DNA of 64,000 bases, taken from contig CATWSG010000008.1 of assembly GCA_958353395.1 (NCBI GenBank), positions 5,937-69,936 of the forward strand, in the 5' to 3' direction. The notes beneath the pieces are model-generated. The model made no database searches. It had not been told where the DNA came from and worked only from the letters and a program-made list of their open reading frames with translations. This document shows, one piece after another, positions 34,405 through 41,483 of the stretch. How positions within the stretch are numbered: position 1 is the first letter of the stretch; each line of letters begins with the position of its first letter. The position numbers and the translations under genes are program-made. The stretch comes from an uncultured Collinsella sp. GTDB taxonomy: Bacteria; Actinomycetota; Coriobacteriia; Coriobacteriales; Coriobacteriaceae.

Positions 34405-35292
34405 ATGTATGACAAAGGACCCGTACCCGGCCGCAACGACGCCTGCTGGTGCGGCAGCGGCAAAAAATATAAGAAATGTCACAGCGCCTTCGACGAGCGC
34501 CTCGAGCGCCTGTGGGAGGAGGGCTGGGAGGTTCTGCCCCGTACGCTCTACAAGACGCCCGCCGATATCGAGGGCATTAAGCGCTCCGCCGCCATCAACG
34601 TGGGCGTGCTCGATTATGTGGGCGAGCATATCGCCGCAGGCATGACCACCAACCAGATCGACCAGATGATCTACGACTACACCGTCGAGCACGGCGGCAC
34701 GCCGGCCGACCTCAACTACGAGGGCTATCCCAAGAGCGTGTGCACCTCGATCAACGACGTCGTCTGCCACGGCATCCCCTGCGATACGGACGTGCTGCAC
34801 GATGGCGACATCATCAACGTGGACTGTTCCACGATCCTGGACGGTTACTTTAGTGATTCGAGCCGTATGTTCTGCATCGGCGAGGTCTCGGCCGAGCGCC
34901 AGCGTCTGGTCGACGTCACTCGCGCCAGCGTGGAGGCGGGTCTGGCCACCGTCAAGCCGTGGCTGCCGCTGTCCGTGATGGCCGAGGCCGTACAAAAGAC
35001 GGTCGAGGACGCCGGCTTTAGCGTGGTGCGCGAGTACGGCGGACACGGCATCGGTAAGGAGTTCCACGAGGACCCGTTTGTGGGCTTTACCACCGAGGCG
35101 CCCGATGTGGACACCATTATGGCTCCGGGCATGGTCTTTACCATCGAGCCCATGGTCAATGCCGGAGCGCCCGACATCACGATTAGCAAGGGCGACGGCT
35201 GGTGCGTGCGCACCAAGGACGGCAGCGATTCGGCCCAGTGCGAGGTACAGCTCGTGGTGACCGAGGACGGCTACGAGCTGCTCAGCTGGTAG
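34405..35292 (+). CDS. map: Methionine aminopeptidase with N-terminal SEC-C zinc motif
   Basis: Removes the initiator methionine from nascent proteins. The 295-residue protein begins with a SEC-C zinc finger (GRNDACWCGSGKKYKKCH, residues 9-26), then a type I catalytic domain. Metal ligands are visible in NVDCSTILDGYFSDSS (two Asp), GGHGIGKEFHE (His), FTIEPM (Glu) and QCEVQLVV (Glu). The SEC-C extension is known in some actinobacterial and clostridial MetAPs and may dock on the ribosome. A TATACT box lies at 34374-34379. A strong terminator follows. Confidence 0.96.
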   Translation: MYDKGPVPGRNDACWCGSGKKYKKCHSAFDERLERLWEEGWEVLPRTLYKTPADIEGIKRSAAINVGVLDYVGEHIAAGMTTNQIDQMIYDYTVEHGGTPADLNYEGYPKSVCTSINDVVCHGIPCDTDVLHDGDIINVDCSTILDGYFSDSSRMFCIGEVSAERQRLVDVTRASVEAGLATVKPWLPLSVMAEAVQKTVEDAGFSVVREYGGHGIGKEFHEDPFVGFTTEAPDVDTIMAPGMVFTIEPMVNAGAPDITISKGDGWCVRTKDGSDSAQCEVQLVVTEDGYELLSW

Positions 35293-35300
35293 CCGTGGAT

Positions 35301-35351
35301 GCGCCGGGCTTCGCGATGGATATGTTAGCCATCGCGAAGCCCGGCGTTTTT
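35301..35351 (+). terminator. Terminator of map
   Basis: GCCGGGCTTCGCGATGG pairs with CCATCGCGAAGCCCGGC around a 9-nt loop, followed by TTTTTAT. Confidence 0.93.
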
Positions 35352-35362
35352 ATAGCGTTTTG

Positions 35363-35405
35363 CCTGATAAAACCTGCCAAAATAAACCTGTCCCTTTTGG
35401 CAGGT
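35363..35405. repeat. REP-like hairpin, variant c copy 2
   Basis: Shares GATAAAACCTGCCAAAAT and AAACCTGTCCCTTTTGG with the other c copies. It lies 20 bp before the start of the 2-hydroxyacid dehydrogenase gene, in its leader. Confidence 0.88.
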
Positions 35406-35424
35406 CAAGCGGAGAGGACTGCTT

Positions 35425-36360
35425 GTGAACATCCTGGTTTTGCTGCCCGTCAACGACCGTCACCGCGCGATTCTTGAATCGAGTGCTCCGGGCGAGGACT
35501 TTATCTACACGAGCGCCGACGCCGCCACGCGCGAGCAGGTCGCCGATGCCGACGTGATCCTGGGCAACATCGACCCTAACATGCTCACGGCATGCGAGCA
35601 CCTCCAGCTGTTGCAATTGCAGACCGCCGGCTATGACGACTACCTTGCCGCCGGCACCGTGCCGGCCGACGCTAAGCTTTCCTGCTCGGTGGGTGCCTAC
35701 GGCCAGGCTGTGAGCGAGCACATGTTTGCCATGGTGCTGTCTATGATGAAGCGCCTGCCCGGCTACCAGGACCTGCAGCGCGAGCATCGCTGGGAGGACT
35801 TAGGGCCGGTCACCTCGCTCAAAAATGCCAACGTGCTGGTGCTGGGCGCGGGCGATATCGGCAGCCACTTTGCCACGCTCTGCCGCAGCATGGGCGCGCA
35901 CGTCCGCGGCATCAAGCGCCATCCGCTCGTCTATCCCATTGTGTTTGAGGACATGGACGGCATGGACGCCCTGTCCGAGCGCCTGGCCGAGGCTGACATC
36001 GTCGCTTCCTTTATGCCCAGCACACCCGAGACCCGCGGCCTGGCGAACGCCGAGTTCTTCGCCGCGATGAAACCGGGCGCCTTCTTTGCCAACGGCGGCC
36101 GCGGCGACCTTGTGGTCGCCGACGACTTGGTTGCCGCCCTGGAGTCGGGACATCTCGCCGGCGCCGCGGTCGACGTCACCGACCCCGAACCGTTGCCTGA
36201 GACAAGCCCACTGTGGGATGCGCCCAACATGCTCATCACGCCACACGTCTCCGGCTGGTTCCACCTGGCAGCCACGCTCAACAATGTGGTCGACATTGCC
36301 GCGGAGAATCTGCGTCACCTGCAGGCAGGCGAGACCCTGCGCTGCTGGATCGAACATTAG
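35425..36360 (+). CDS. D-isomer-specific 2-hydroxyacid dehydrogenase family protein
   Basis: A 311-residue NAD-dependent dehydrogenase. The Rossmann motif reads VLVLGAGDIGSHFATLCR (near residue 138), NGGRGDLVVADDL carries the conserved Arg-Gly, DVTDPEPLPETSPLW the catalytic Glu segment and ITPHVSGWFH the catalytic His. The length and divergent N-domain match the 2-hacid_dh group of putative glyoxylate/hydroxypyruvate-type reductases. The start is GTG at 35425 with GGAGAGG 8 nt upstream. Two hairpins follow (36362 and 36431). The substrate is unknown. Confidence 0.9.
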   Translation: MNILVLLPVNDRHRAILESSAPGEDFIYTSADAATREQVADADVILGNIDPNMLTACEHLQLLQLQTAGYDDYLAAGTVPADAKLSCSVGAYGQAVSEHMFAMVLSMMKRLPGYQDLQREHRWEDLGPVTSLKNANVLVLGAGDIGSHFATLCRSMGAHVRGIKRHPLVYPIVFEDMDGMDALSERLAEADIVASFMPSTPETRGLANAEFFAAMKPGAFFANGGRGDLVVADDLVAALESGHLAGAAVDVTDPEPLPETSPLWDAPNMLITPHVSGWFHLAATLNNVVDIAAENLRHLQAGETLRCWIEH

Positions 36361-36361
36361 G

Positions 36362-36388
36362 GTTCCGCCGTTCTAACGAACGGCGGAC
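36362..36388 (+). terminator. Hairpin after the 2-hydroxyacid dehydrogenase
   Basis: CCGCCGTTC pairs with GAACGGCGG around a short loop immediately after the stop codon. There is no strong T-run. Confidence 0.6.
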
Positions 36389-36430
36389 CGGTCGACGCTG
36401 CGCGCCGCCCAGAGCGACAATTTGTCATTC

Positions 36431-36472
36431 AAAAGGCGAGGCATGACCAGAAGGTCTATGCCTCGCCTTTTT
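36431..36472. terminator. Strong terminator between convergent genes
   Basis: AAAAGGCGAGGCAT pairs with ATGCCTCGCCTTTTT around a 13-nt loop, with A and T runs on both sides. Confidence 0.92.
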
Positions 36473-36567
36473 CATGCCAACTTGTTCGCTCTGGACATCG
36501 CTCGCTGACGTTTGCTCAACCTGCGGTGTCATAACAATTCTGTCCAGCTGTTGGCATTGCGGCATTT

Positions 36568-36611
36568 GCCCAAATAAAACCTGCCAAAGTAAACCTGTCC
36601 CTTTTTGGCAG
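36568..36611. repeat. REP-like hairpin, variant c copy 3
   Basis: CCCAAATAAAACCTGCCAAA...CCTGTCCCTTTTTGGCAG. It lies within a few bases of the M18 aminopeptidase stop codon and could act as that gene's terminator. Confidence 0.88.
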
Positions 36612-36614
36612 ATT

Positions 36615-38000
36615 TTAGAGCTCCACGCTTTCGGCGCCGTTGATGGTTAGGTTGCGCTCGTAGAAGGCGGTGAGGGCGCGGATAGCATACATCACGTCGC
36701 GCACGCCGCCGGTCTCGTAGCTCGAGTGCATGGCCAGCTGCGGCAGGCCCACGTCCACGGCATGCATGCTCACCTGCATATTCGACAGGTTGCCCAGGGT
36801 GGAACCGCCGGCCATGTCGCTCTTGTTAGCGAAAGCCTGCGTTGGCACGTCGGCGTCATCGCAGATGGCCTGGAACATCGCACGACTAAAGGCATCGGTG
36901 CAGTAGTGCTGGTTGGCGGCTTCCTTGATAACGATGCCGCCGTTGAGCACGACCTGGTTGCGGGCATCGCACTTCTCGGCGTGGTTAGGATGCACGGCAT
37001 GCGCATTATCGCAGCTCACGAGCATCGAGGCGGTAAGGGCGCGATGGTACGACTCGTCGTCAAAGCCCAGCGATCCGTTAATGCGGCGCAGCGCATCGGC
37101 CAAGAACGTCGACATGGCGCCCTGCTTGGTCTCAGAGCCAACCTCCTCGTTATCAAAGCAGCAAAAGACCGAAACGTCGTGCGCGTTCTCGGCACCCAAA
37201 AATGCCTGCAGCGAGGTGTAGGCGCAGGCCAGGTCGTCGAGCTTGGGCGTCGAGATAAACTCGTCGGCCCAACCCCAAATGCGCGCATCCTGACGATTGA
37301 CCAAGAACAGATCGCGGCCCAAAATTTGCTCGGGCTCAACGTCCAGCTCATCGGCAATCAGAGCGTCAAAATCTCCCTGCTTGAGTTCACCGGCGCTGAT
37401 GAGCGGGCACAGGTCAACGGCTCGGTTGGGAGCAAAGCTCTCGTTAACGCCACGGTTCATATGGATGGCAAGGCTCGGAATAATGGCAACCTCGCGCTCG
37501 GTGGTAAGCAGGCGGCTCTCAATACGGTCGCCCTCGCGCACCAGTACGCGGCCCGCGAGCGCCAGCGGACGATCGAACCAGGTGTAGTCGATCATGCCGC
37601 CGTAGGCCTCGGTGTTCAGACGCAGCGTCTCGCCTGCGCCGTCGAGCTCGGGGACGGCCTTAACCTTAAACGTAGGCGAGTCGCTGTGCGACGCCGTCAG
37701 CTGAAAATGGTAGTCGCCGGCAACGCCGTCCTCGCCCCACGTCGCGGCCAGGTCCTCGCCCACCTTAAAGGCAACAACGCTCGAGGTGTTGCGCTGCGTG
37801 TAATAACGCCCGCCCGGCTCGATGTCCCACGCCGCATTCTCGGGCAGGTAGGTAAAGCCCGCCTCGTCGAGCTCGGCCATAATGGTCGCTGCCGTATGGA
37901 ACATGCTGGGGCATGCCTCGATAAAGTCGATAAGGTCGTTGGCAGCCTCGATATCGTCGGCCGTCACGTGCGCGCGCTCGGGCGTTTCCTGATCCGTCAT
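36615..38000 (-). CDS. M18-family aminopeptidase (aspartyl aminopeptidase-like)
   Basis: A 461-residue zinc metallopeptidase of family M18. Zinc-site segments are visible as LTASHSDSPTFKVK (first His, near residue 102), PKLDDLACAY (Asp), CFDNEEVGSETKQGA (catalytic Glu-Glu) and AMHSSYETGGVRD (late His). It is cytosolic, removes acidic or other N-terminal residues and is dodecameric in relatives. The ATG at 38000 has AAAGGGGAG 5 nt upstream; the longer frame to 38111 has no ribosome site. It is divergent from the C-N hydrolase gene. Confidence 0.94.
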   Translation of the reverse strand: MTDQETPERAHVTADDIEAANDLIDFIEACPSMFHTAATIMAELDEAGFTYLPENAAWDIEPGGRYYTQRNTSSVVAFKVGEDLAATWGEDGVAGDYHFQLTASHSDSPTFKVKAVPELDGAGETLRLNTEAYGGMIDYTWFDRPLALAGRVLVREGDRIESRLLTTEREVAIIPSLAIHMNRGVNESFAPNRAVDLCPLISAGELKQGDFDALIADELDVEPEQILGRDLFLVNRQDARIWGWADEFISTPKLDDLACAYTSLQAFLGAENAHDVSVFCCFDNEEVGSETKQGAMSTFLADALRRINGSLGFDDESYHRALTASMLVSCDNAHAVHPNHAEKCDARNQVVLNGGIVIKEAANQHYCTDAFSRAMFQAICDDADVPTQAFANKSDMAGGSTLGNLSNMQVSMHAVDVGLPQLAMHSSYETGGVRDVMYAIRALTAFYERNLTINGAESVEL

Positions 38001-38161
38001 GCTCTCCCCTTTCGCTGGGTTGATGGTCCCCTCCAGCATACCCCGCCACGCCAGCGCCGCACTCTTCATTCCATGTTTAATCCCGCGCCGCCCACCAAGT
38101 TGAGCCATCATGCCCGCGCTCCTTTTGCGACAATTACGCTAACAGGACGAGAGGAGCCGTC

Positions 38162-39247
38162 ATGAAGCCACGTAACATTGCCATCGCCTGCGGTGTCGCG
38201 GGAGTCGCCGTCGGCCTTGCCGCTGCCACCGGTATCGTTTACCGCAAGCAAATCAAGTCCGCCGCGTCGCTCAAACGCTTGACCGGCTACGCGGATAGCT
38301 ATGACCTGTACGCAATCGACATCGCCTACGACTACGATCTTGATCGCATCATCGCCGCTGGCGTGCGCGACGACCAGGCCTACATCGATGCCGTGGTGGC
38401 GCAGGTGCTGCCCGGTGTGCCGGTACATGTCCAGGCGCCCCAGTTTGCCTGCAGCGCTTTTGTCGCCGTAGATGCCGAAGGCCGCGTGCGCACCGGTCGC
38501 AATTACGACTTTAAGGACGACACCTCGGCACTGCTGGTGCGCAATCACCCACGCGACGGCTATGCCTCCATCGGGTTTGCCGCCCTTAACAACCTGGGCG
38601 ATAACACTCCGCTTGACTCCGTCGGCGGACGCGCCGCCGCACTCATGGGCCCGTTTGCCCAGCTCGACGGTGTTAACGAATGCGGCGTGTCCATTGCCGT
38701 ACTCACTCTGGACTCCAAGCCCTGTGACCAGGACACGCAGCGCCCCGTCATCAATACCTCGCTCGCCATCCGCCTGGTGCTCGACCGTGCCGCCACCACG
38801 CAAGAAGCTGTCGACCTGCTTTCCGCCTACGACATGCACGCCATGGCAGGACGCGATTACCACTTCTTTATCAACGACGCCGCCGGTGACGCGCGCGTAG
38901 TAGAGTGGGATCCGCGCGATCCGGACCGTGCTTTCAAAGCGACTCCTGTACGCCAGGTTACGAACTTCTACGCCTGCTATGGCGACGAAGTGCTGCCCAA
39001 CCAAAAGAATGGCGAGCTGGGCCATGGTAAAGAGCGCGCCGTCGCAATCGCCGATGTCCTTGACGCCCATGTCGGTGCCCAGGACGAAACGATTGTCTGG
39101 AAAGCCCTGCGTGCCGCAGCGCAAGAACCCAATCCGGAAGATATCACCAGCAATACGCAATGGTCGGTCGTCTTTGACAATACCGAACCCGCCGCCGCCA
39201 TTACGCTGCGCCGCCACTGGGGCGACGTCGACGCCTTCGCACTGTAA
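38162..39247 (+). CDS. Linear amide C-N hydrolase / choloylglycine-hydrolase-like Ntn enzyme
   Basis: The 361-residue protein has an N-terminal hydrophobic segment (residues 6-26). A leader to about residue 96 is followed by ACSAFVAVDAEGRVRTGRNY: Cys97 with the downstream Arg and Asn-Tyr-Asp-Phe matches the N-terminal-nucleophile start of the choloylglycine hydrolase / acyl-CoA:6-APA acyltransferase group. Ordinary bile salt hydrolases have that Cys right after Met, so this enzyme would need to be processed after a 96-residue pro-region. NECGVSIAVL and a late ITSNTQWSVVFDN segment also fit the family. AGAGGAG lies before the ATG. The substrate is unknown; bile salt deconjugation should not be assumed. 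Confidence 0.82.
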   Translation: MKPRNIAIACGVAGVAVGLAAATGIVYRKQIKSAASLKRLTGYADSYDLYAIDIAYDYDLDRIIAAGVRDDQAYIDAVVAQVLPGVPVHVQAPQFACSAFVAVDAEGRVRTGRNYDFKDDTSALLVRNHPRDGYASIGFAALNNLGDNTPLDSVGGRAAALMGPFAQLDGVNECGVSIAVLTLDSKPCDQDTQRPVINTSLAIRLVLDRAATTQEAVDLLSAYDMHAMAGRDYHFFINDAAGDARVVEWDPRDPDRAFKATPVRQVTNFYACYGDEVLPNQKNGELGHGKERAVAIADVLDAHVGAQDETIVWKALRAAAQEPNPEDITSNTQWSVVFDNTEPAAAITLRRHWGDVDAFAL

Positions 39248-39387
39248 GGACCCAGGCTCGTCGACCTTACGCTCGCCTGACGTTGTTTACATTTCTATAC
39301 GCTTGAGCTAACACGTTTTACCCCCGTATCAACAGTGTGCGGGGGTAAACTTATGCGCATGTTATAACTTGCCCGGAAGGATTCATC

Positions 39388-40467
39388 ATGCTTAGGATCG
39401 GTCTTCTTACCAGTGGCGGCGACTGCCAAGCGCTCAACGCCACCATGCGCGGCATCGTCAAAACGCTTATGACCAATAGCGAAGAACCTATCGAGATCTA
39501 TGGTTTTGAGGACGGCTACCAGGGCCTTATCTACAGCAGGTTCCGCGTCATGACGCCCGCCGATTTTAGCGGCATCCTCACCCGCGGCGGCACCATCCTT
39601 GGCACGAGCCGCACGCCGTTCAAGCGCCTGGATATTCCCGAGGCCGACGGCGTCGAGAAAGTGCCGGCAATGGTCCACACCTATCACAAGCTACAGCTCG
39701 ACTGTCTGTTTATGCTGGGCGGCAACGGCTCCACCAAGACCGCCAACCGTCTGCGCGAAGAGGGCCTAAACGTTATCGCCCTGCCCAAGACCATCGATAA
39801 CGACACATGGGGCACCGAGCTGACGTTTGGCTTTACGAGCGCCATCGACGTCGCCACCAAGTGCATCGACGACATCCACACCACCGCTTCGAGCCACGGC
39901 CGCGTGTTCGTTATCGAGATCATGGGCCACAAGGTTGGCTGGATTCCACTGTACGCCGGCGTCGCGGGCGGCGCGGATGTCATCCTGATTCCCGAGATCC
40001 CCTACGACATGGATAACGTCATCAAGACCATCGAGCATCGCATGGAAACCGGCAGCCGCTTTACCATCGTGGCCGTCGCCGAGGGCGCCATCTCCAAGGA
40101 GGACGCGGCGCTGTCCAAGAAGGAGTACAAGAAGAAGCTCGCCGAGCGTACGAGCCCCTCGATTGTCTACGACATCGCCAAGGAGATCGAAGCCAAGACT
40201 GGTCGCGAGACCCGTGTCGCCATCCCCGGCCACACGCAGCGCGGCGGCCAGCCCGACGCCCAGGACCGCATCTTTGCGACCCAGTGCGGCGTCGAGGCGG
40301 CACTCGGCTGCCTACGCGGTGAGTTTGGCTACATGATCGCCCTGCGTGACGGCAAGATGTGCCACATGCCGCTCGAGGAAGTCGCCGGCAAGCTCAAGTA
40401 TGTCGACCCCCAGAGTGATCTGGTGCGCGAGGCCAAGGCGTTGGGCATCAGCTTCGGCGACGAATAG
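39388..40467 (+). CDS. 6-phosphofructokinase (PfkA family, atypical phosphoryl-donor site)
   Basis: A 359-residue phosphofructokinase. LTSGGDCQALNATMRG is the donor-binding start (canonical Pro-Gly replaced by Gln-Ala). GGNGST near residue 110 occupies the GGDGS position, and PKTIDND near 132 contains the catalytic Asp. Gly at the second donor position predicts ATP use, while Lys in PKTIDND is the form seen in pyrophosphate-dependent and group III enzymes, so the donor should be tested. IEIMGHKVGW and GHTQRGGQPDAQDR complete the fructose-6-phosphate site. A large inverted repeat terminates it. Confidence 0.93.
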   Translation: MLRIGLLTSGGDCQALNATMRGIVKTLMTNSEEPIEIYGFEDGYQGLIYSRFRVMTPADFSGILTRGGTILGTSRTPFKRLDIPEADGVEKVPAMVHTYHKLQLDCLFMLGGNGSTKTANRLREEGLNVIALPKTIDNDTWGTELTFGFTSAIDVATKCIDDIHTTASSHGRVFVIEIMGHKVGWIPLYAGVAGGADVILIPEIPYDMDNVIKTIEHRMETGSRFTIVAVAEGAISKEDAALSKKEYKKKLAERTSPSIVYDIAKEIEAKTGRETRVAIPGHTQRGGQPDAQDRIFATQCGVEAALGCLRGEFGYMIALRDGKMCHMPLEEVAGKLKYVDPQSDLVREAKALGISFGDE

Positions 40468-40490
40468 CCTCAGCCGAAATTCATCCCATC

Positions 40491-40587
40491 GGGCCCTCCG
40501 ACCCCGCCCGACGTATTTCGATTTGGCTCCTCCCTTGACTCCGTCAAAGGTCGCCAATCGAAATCGTCGGGCGGGGTCGGAGGGCCC
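40491..40587. repeat. Long two-tier inverted repeat after pfk
   Basis: Outer 23-bp perfect arms (40491-40513 and 40565-40587, starting GGGCCCTCCGACCCC), then ATTTCGATT/AATCGAAAT, then a central TTGACTCCGTCAA palindrome. It lies 24 bp after the pfk stop. Confidence 0.93.
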
Positions 40588-40648
40588 TGCGTTTACATAC
40601 TCGCCGAGGTTATTCGTCTTCTTGCTGCGGGTGCCTGGCCTGAAATTC

Positions 40649-40715
40649 AGTTGCGGTGAAATAGTTCCTGCTTAGCCCGCAAATGGCTGAATCTAGGAAC
40701 TATTCCACCGCAACT
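40649..40715. repeat. 67-bp hairpin, family d copy 2
   Basis: AGTTGCGGTGAAATAGTTCC at 40649 with its near-complement at 40696-40715 (one or two mismatches). Loop of 27 nt, unrelated to that of copy 1 at 34286 except for the arm edges. Confidence 0.9.
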
Positions 40716-40758
40716 TACGTATGATCGGAGCGGCTACAGCACAAGCATCGGCGTTCGT

Positions 40759-40941
40759 TTGATGGTCCGCCACGAAATGGGGCCATCTACTACGTTTAAC
40801 TCGATGGGGCCAACCATGACCGCCTTTTCGAAAATCGGCAGGCCTTCTACCTGCGGTTTTGTTTTTTGTTTTCCCGGCATGGTTGAGGGTATCCAATTAA
40901 ACATAGTAGATAGGCCCATTTTGTGGCATACGACCCATTCA
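40759..40941. repeat. Imperfect inverted repeat with about 60-bp arms
   Basis: Left arm 40759-40818 and right arm 40878-40941 match in inverted orientation (shared ATCTACTAYGTTTAAYT and CAACCATG) with scattered mismatches. The 59-bp centre includes a small GGCAGG...CCTGC stem and a T-rich run. The divergence between the arms suggests two old inverted copies of one repeat. Confidence 0.8.
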
Positions 40942-41045
40942 AGCCCTATCTCGAAGGCTAAAGAGAGCCTCTCATCCACGCTTGCGAGCGAAAACCAAAT
41001 AGAATGAAAGGCAAATGAAAAGCCCGTTTGACGAGCGGAGGACAT

Positions 41046-41366
41046 ATGCGCGACGTAGCCGAAAGCGACTGGAAGCTGTTTAAGAAAATGCTTCCTCAAT
41101 GGCAAGAACGTTATATGGAAAAGCTCATCGGCCAGTACGTTGAGATACTGAATGGCGACAGCGAAGCGTCCAGTAGATTTTGGGCACTAGAAGAGAGCCT
41201 CAATAGAAACAAGCTGTCCTCAGGCGTAATTGCAAACGACATTCGCCGCAGCACAATGCACCGCGAGATAGCCAATTTGCTTATCGACAGCGTGATTACC
41301 CTTGACGACCTTGACGGTTTTACCGAGGACATTAAGAGCTATGCGCAGCACTGGATTGGCCAGTAA
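41046..41366 (+). CDS. Small cytosolic protein of unknown function
   Basis: A 106-residue, helix-rich, soluble protein. The ATG at 41046 has GGAGG 5 nt upstream. The opening MRDVAESDWKLFKKMLPQW resembles a family of about 110 residues in Firmicutes and Coriobacteria that is sometimes mis-annotated as a multidrug transporter, but there is no membrane segment. The function is unknown. A strong terminator follows at 41400. It is isolated between palindromic intergenic regions. Confidence 0.82.
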   Translation: MRDVAESDWKLFKKMLPQWQERYMEKLIGQYVEILNGDSEASSRFWALEESLNRNKLSSGVIANDIRRSTMHREIANLLIDSVITLDDLDGFTEDIKSYAQHWIGQ

Positions 41367-41399
41367 GGGCACTGAGCGACAAATATCCCCAGCAAAACG

Positions 41400-41441
41400 G
41401 GGCAAACGCCGGACCACCTAATGGTTGTCCGGCGTTTGCCC
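41400..41441 (+). terminator. Terminator/hairpin after the small protein gene
   Basis: GGGCAAACGCCGGAC pairs perfectly with GTCCGGCGTTTGCCC around a loop that itself pairs as CACC/GGTT-like. It runs directly into the variant c repeat at 41438. Confidence 0.85.
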
Positions 41442-41483
41442 AGATAAAACCTGCCAAAATAAACCTGTCCCTTTTTGGCAGGT
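41438..41483. repeat. REP-like hairpin, variant c copy 4
   Basis: CCCAGATAAAACCTGCC...CCTGTCCCTTTTTGGCAGG; the stem ACCTGCCAAAA/TTTTTGGCAGGT is near-perfect. It directly abuts the stop codon of the permease gene on the minus strand. Confidence 0.9.

Larger units (their letters stand above)
40468..41045. other. Gene-free, palindrome-rich interval
   Basis: It contains three different inverted-repeat structures in series: 40491-40587, 40649-40715 and 40759-40941. Small frames crossing it have no ribosome sites and are judged non-coding. Confidence 0.7.

Noticed and set aside
38162..39247. Bile salt hydrolase
   Set aside because: The nucleophile Cys is preceded by 96 residues and a membrane segment; family membership is supported but bile salt specificity is not.
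40734..41105. Minus-strand 123-codon frame over the inverted repeat at 40.8 kb
   Set aside because: It crosses palindromes and the 5' end of a better-supported plus-strand gene; no ribosome site.
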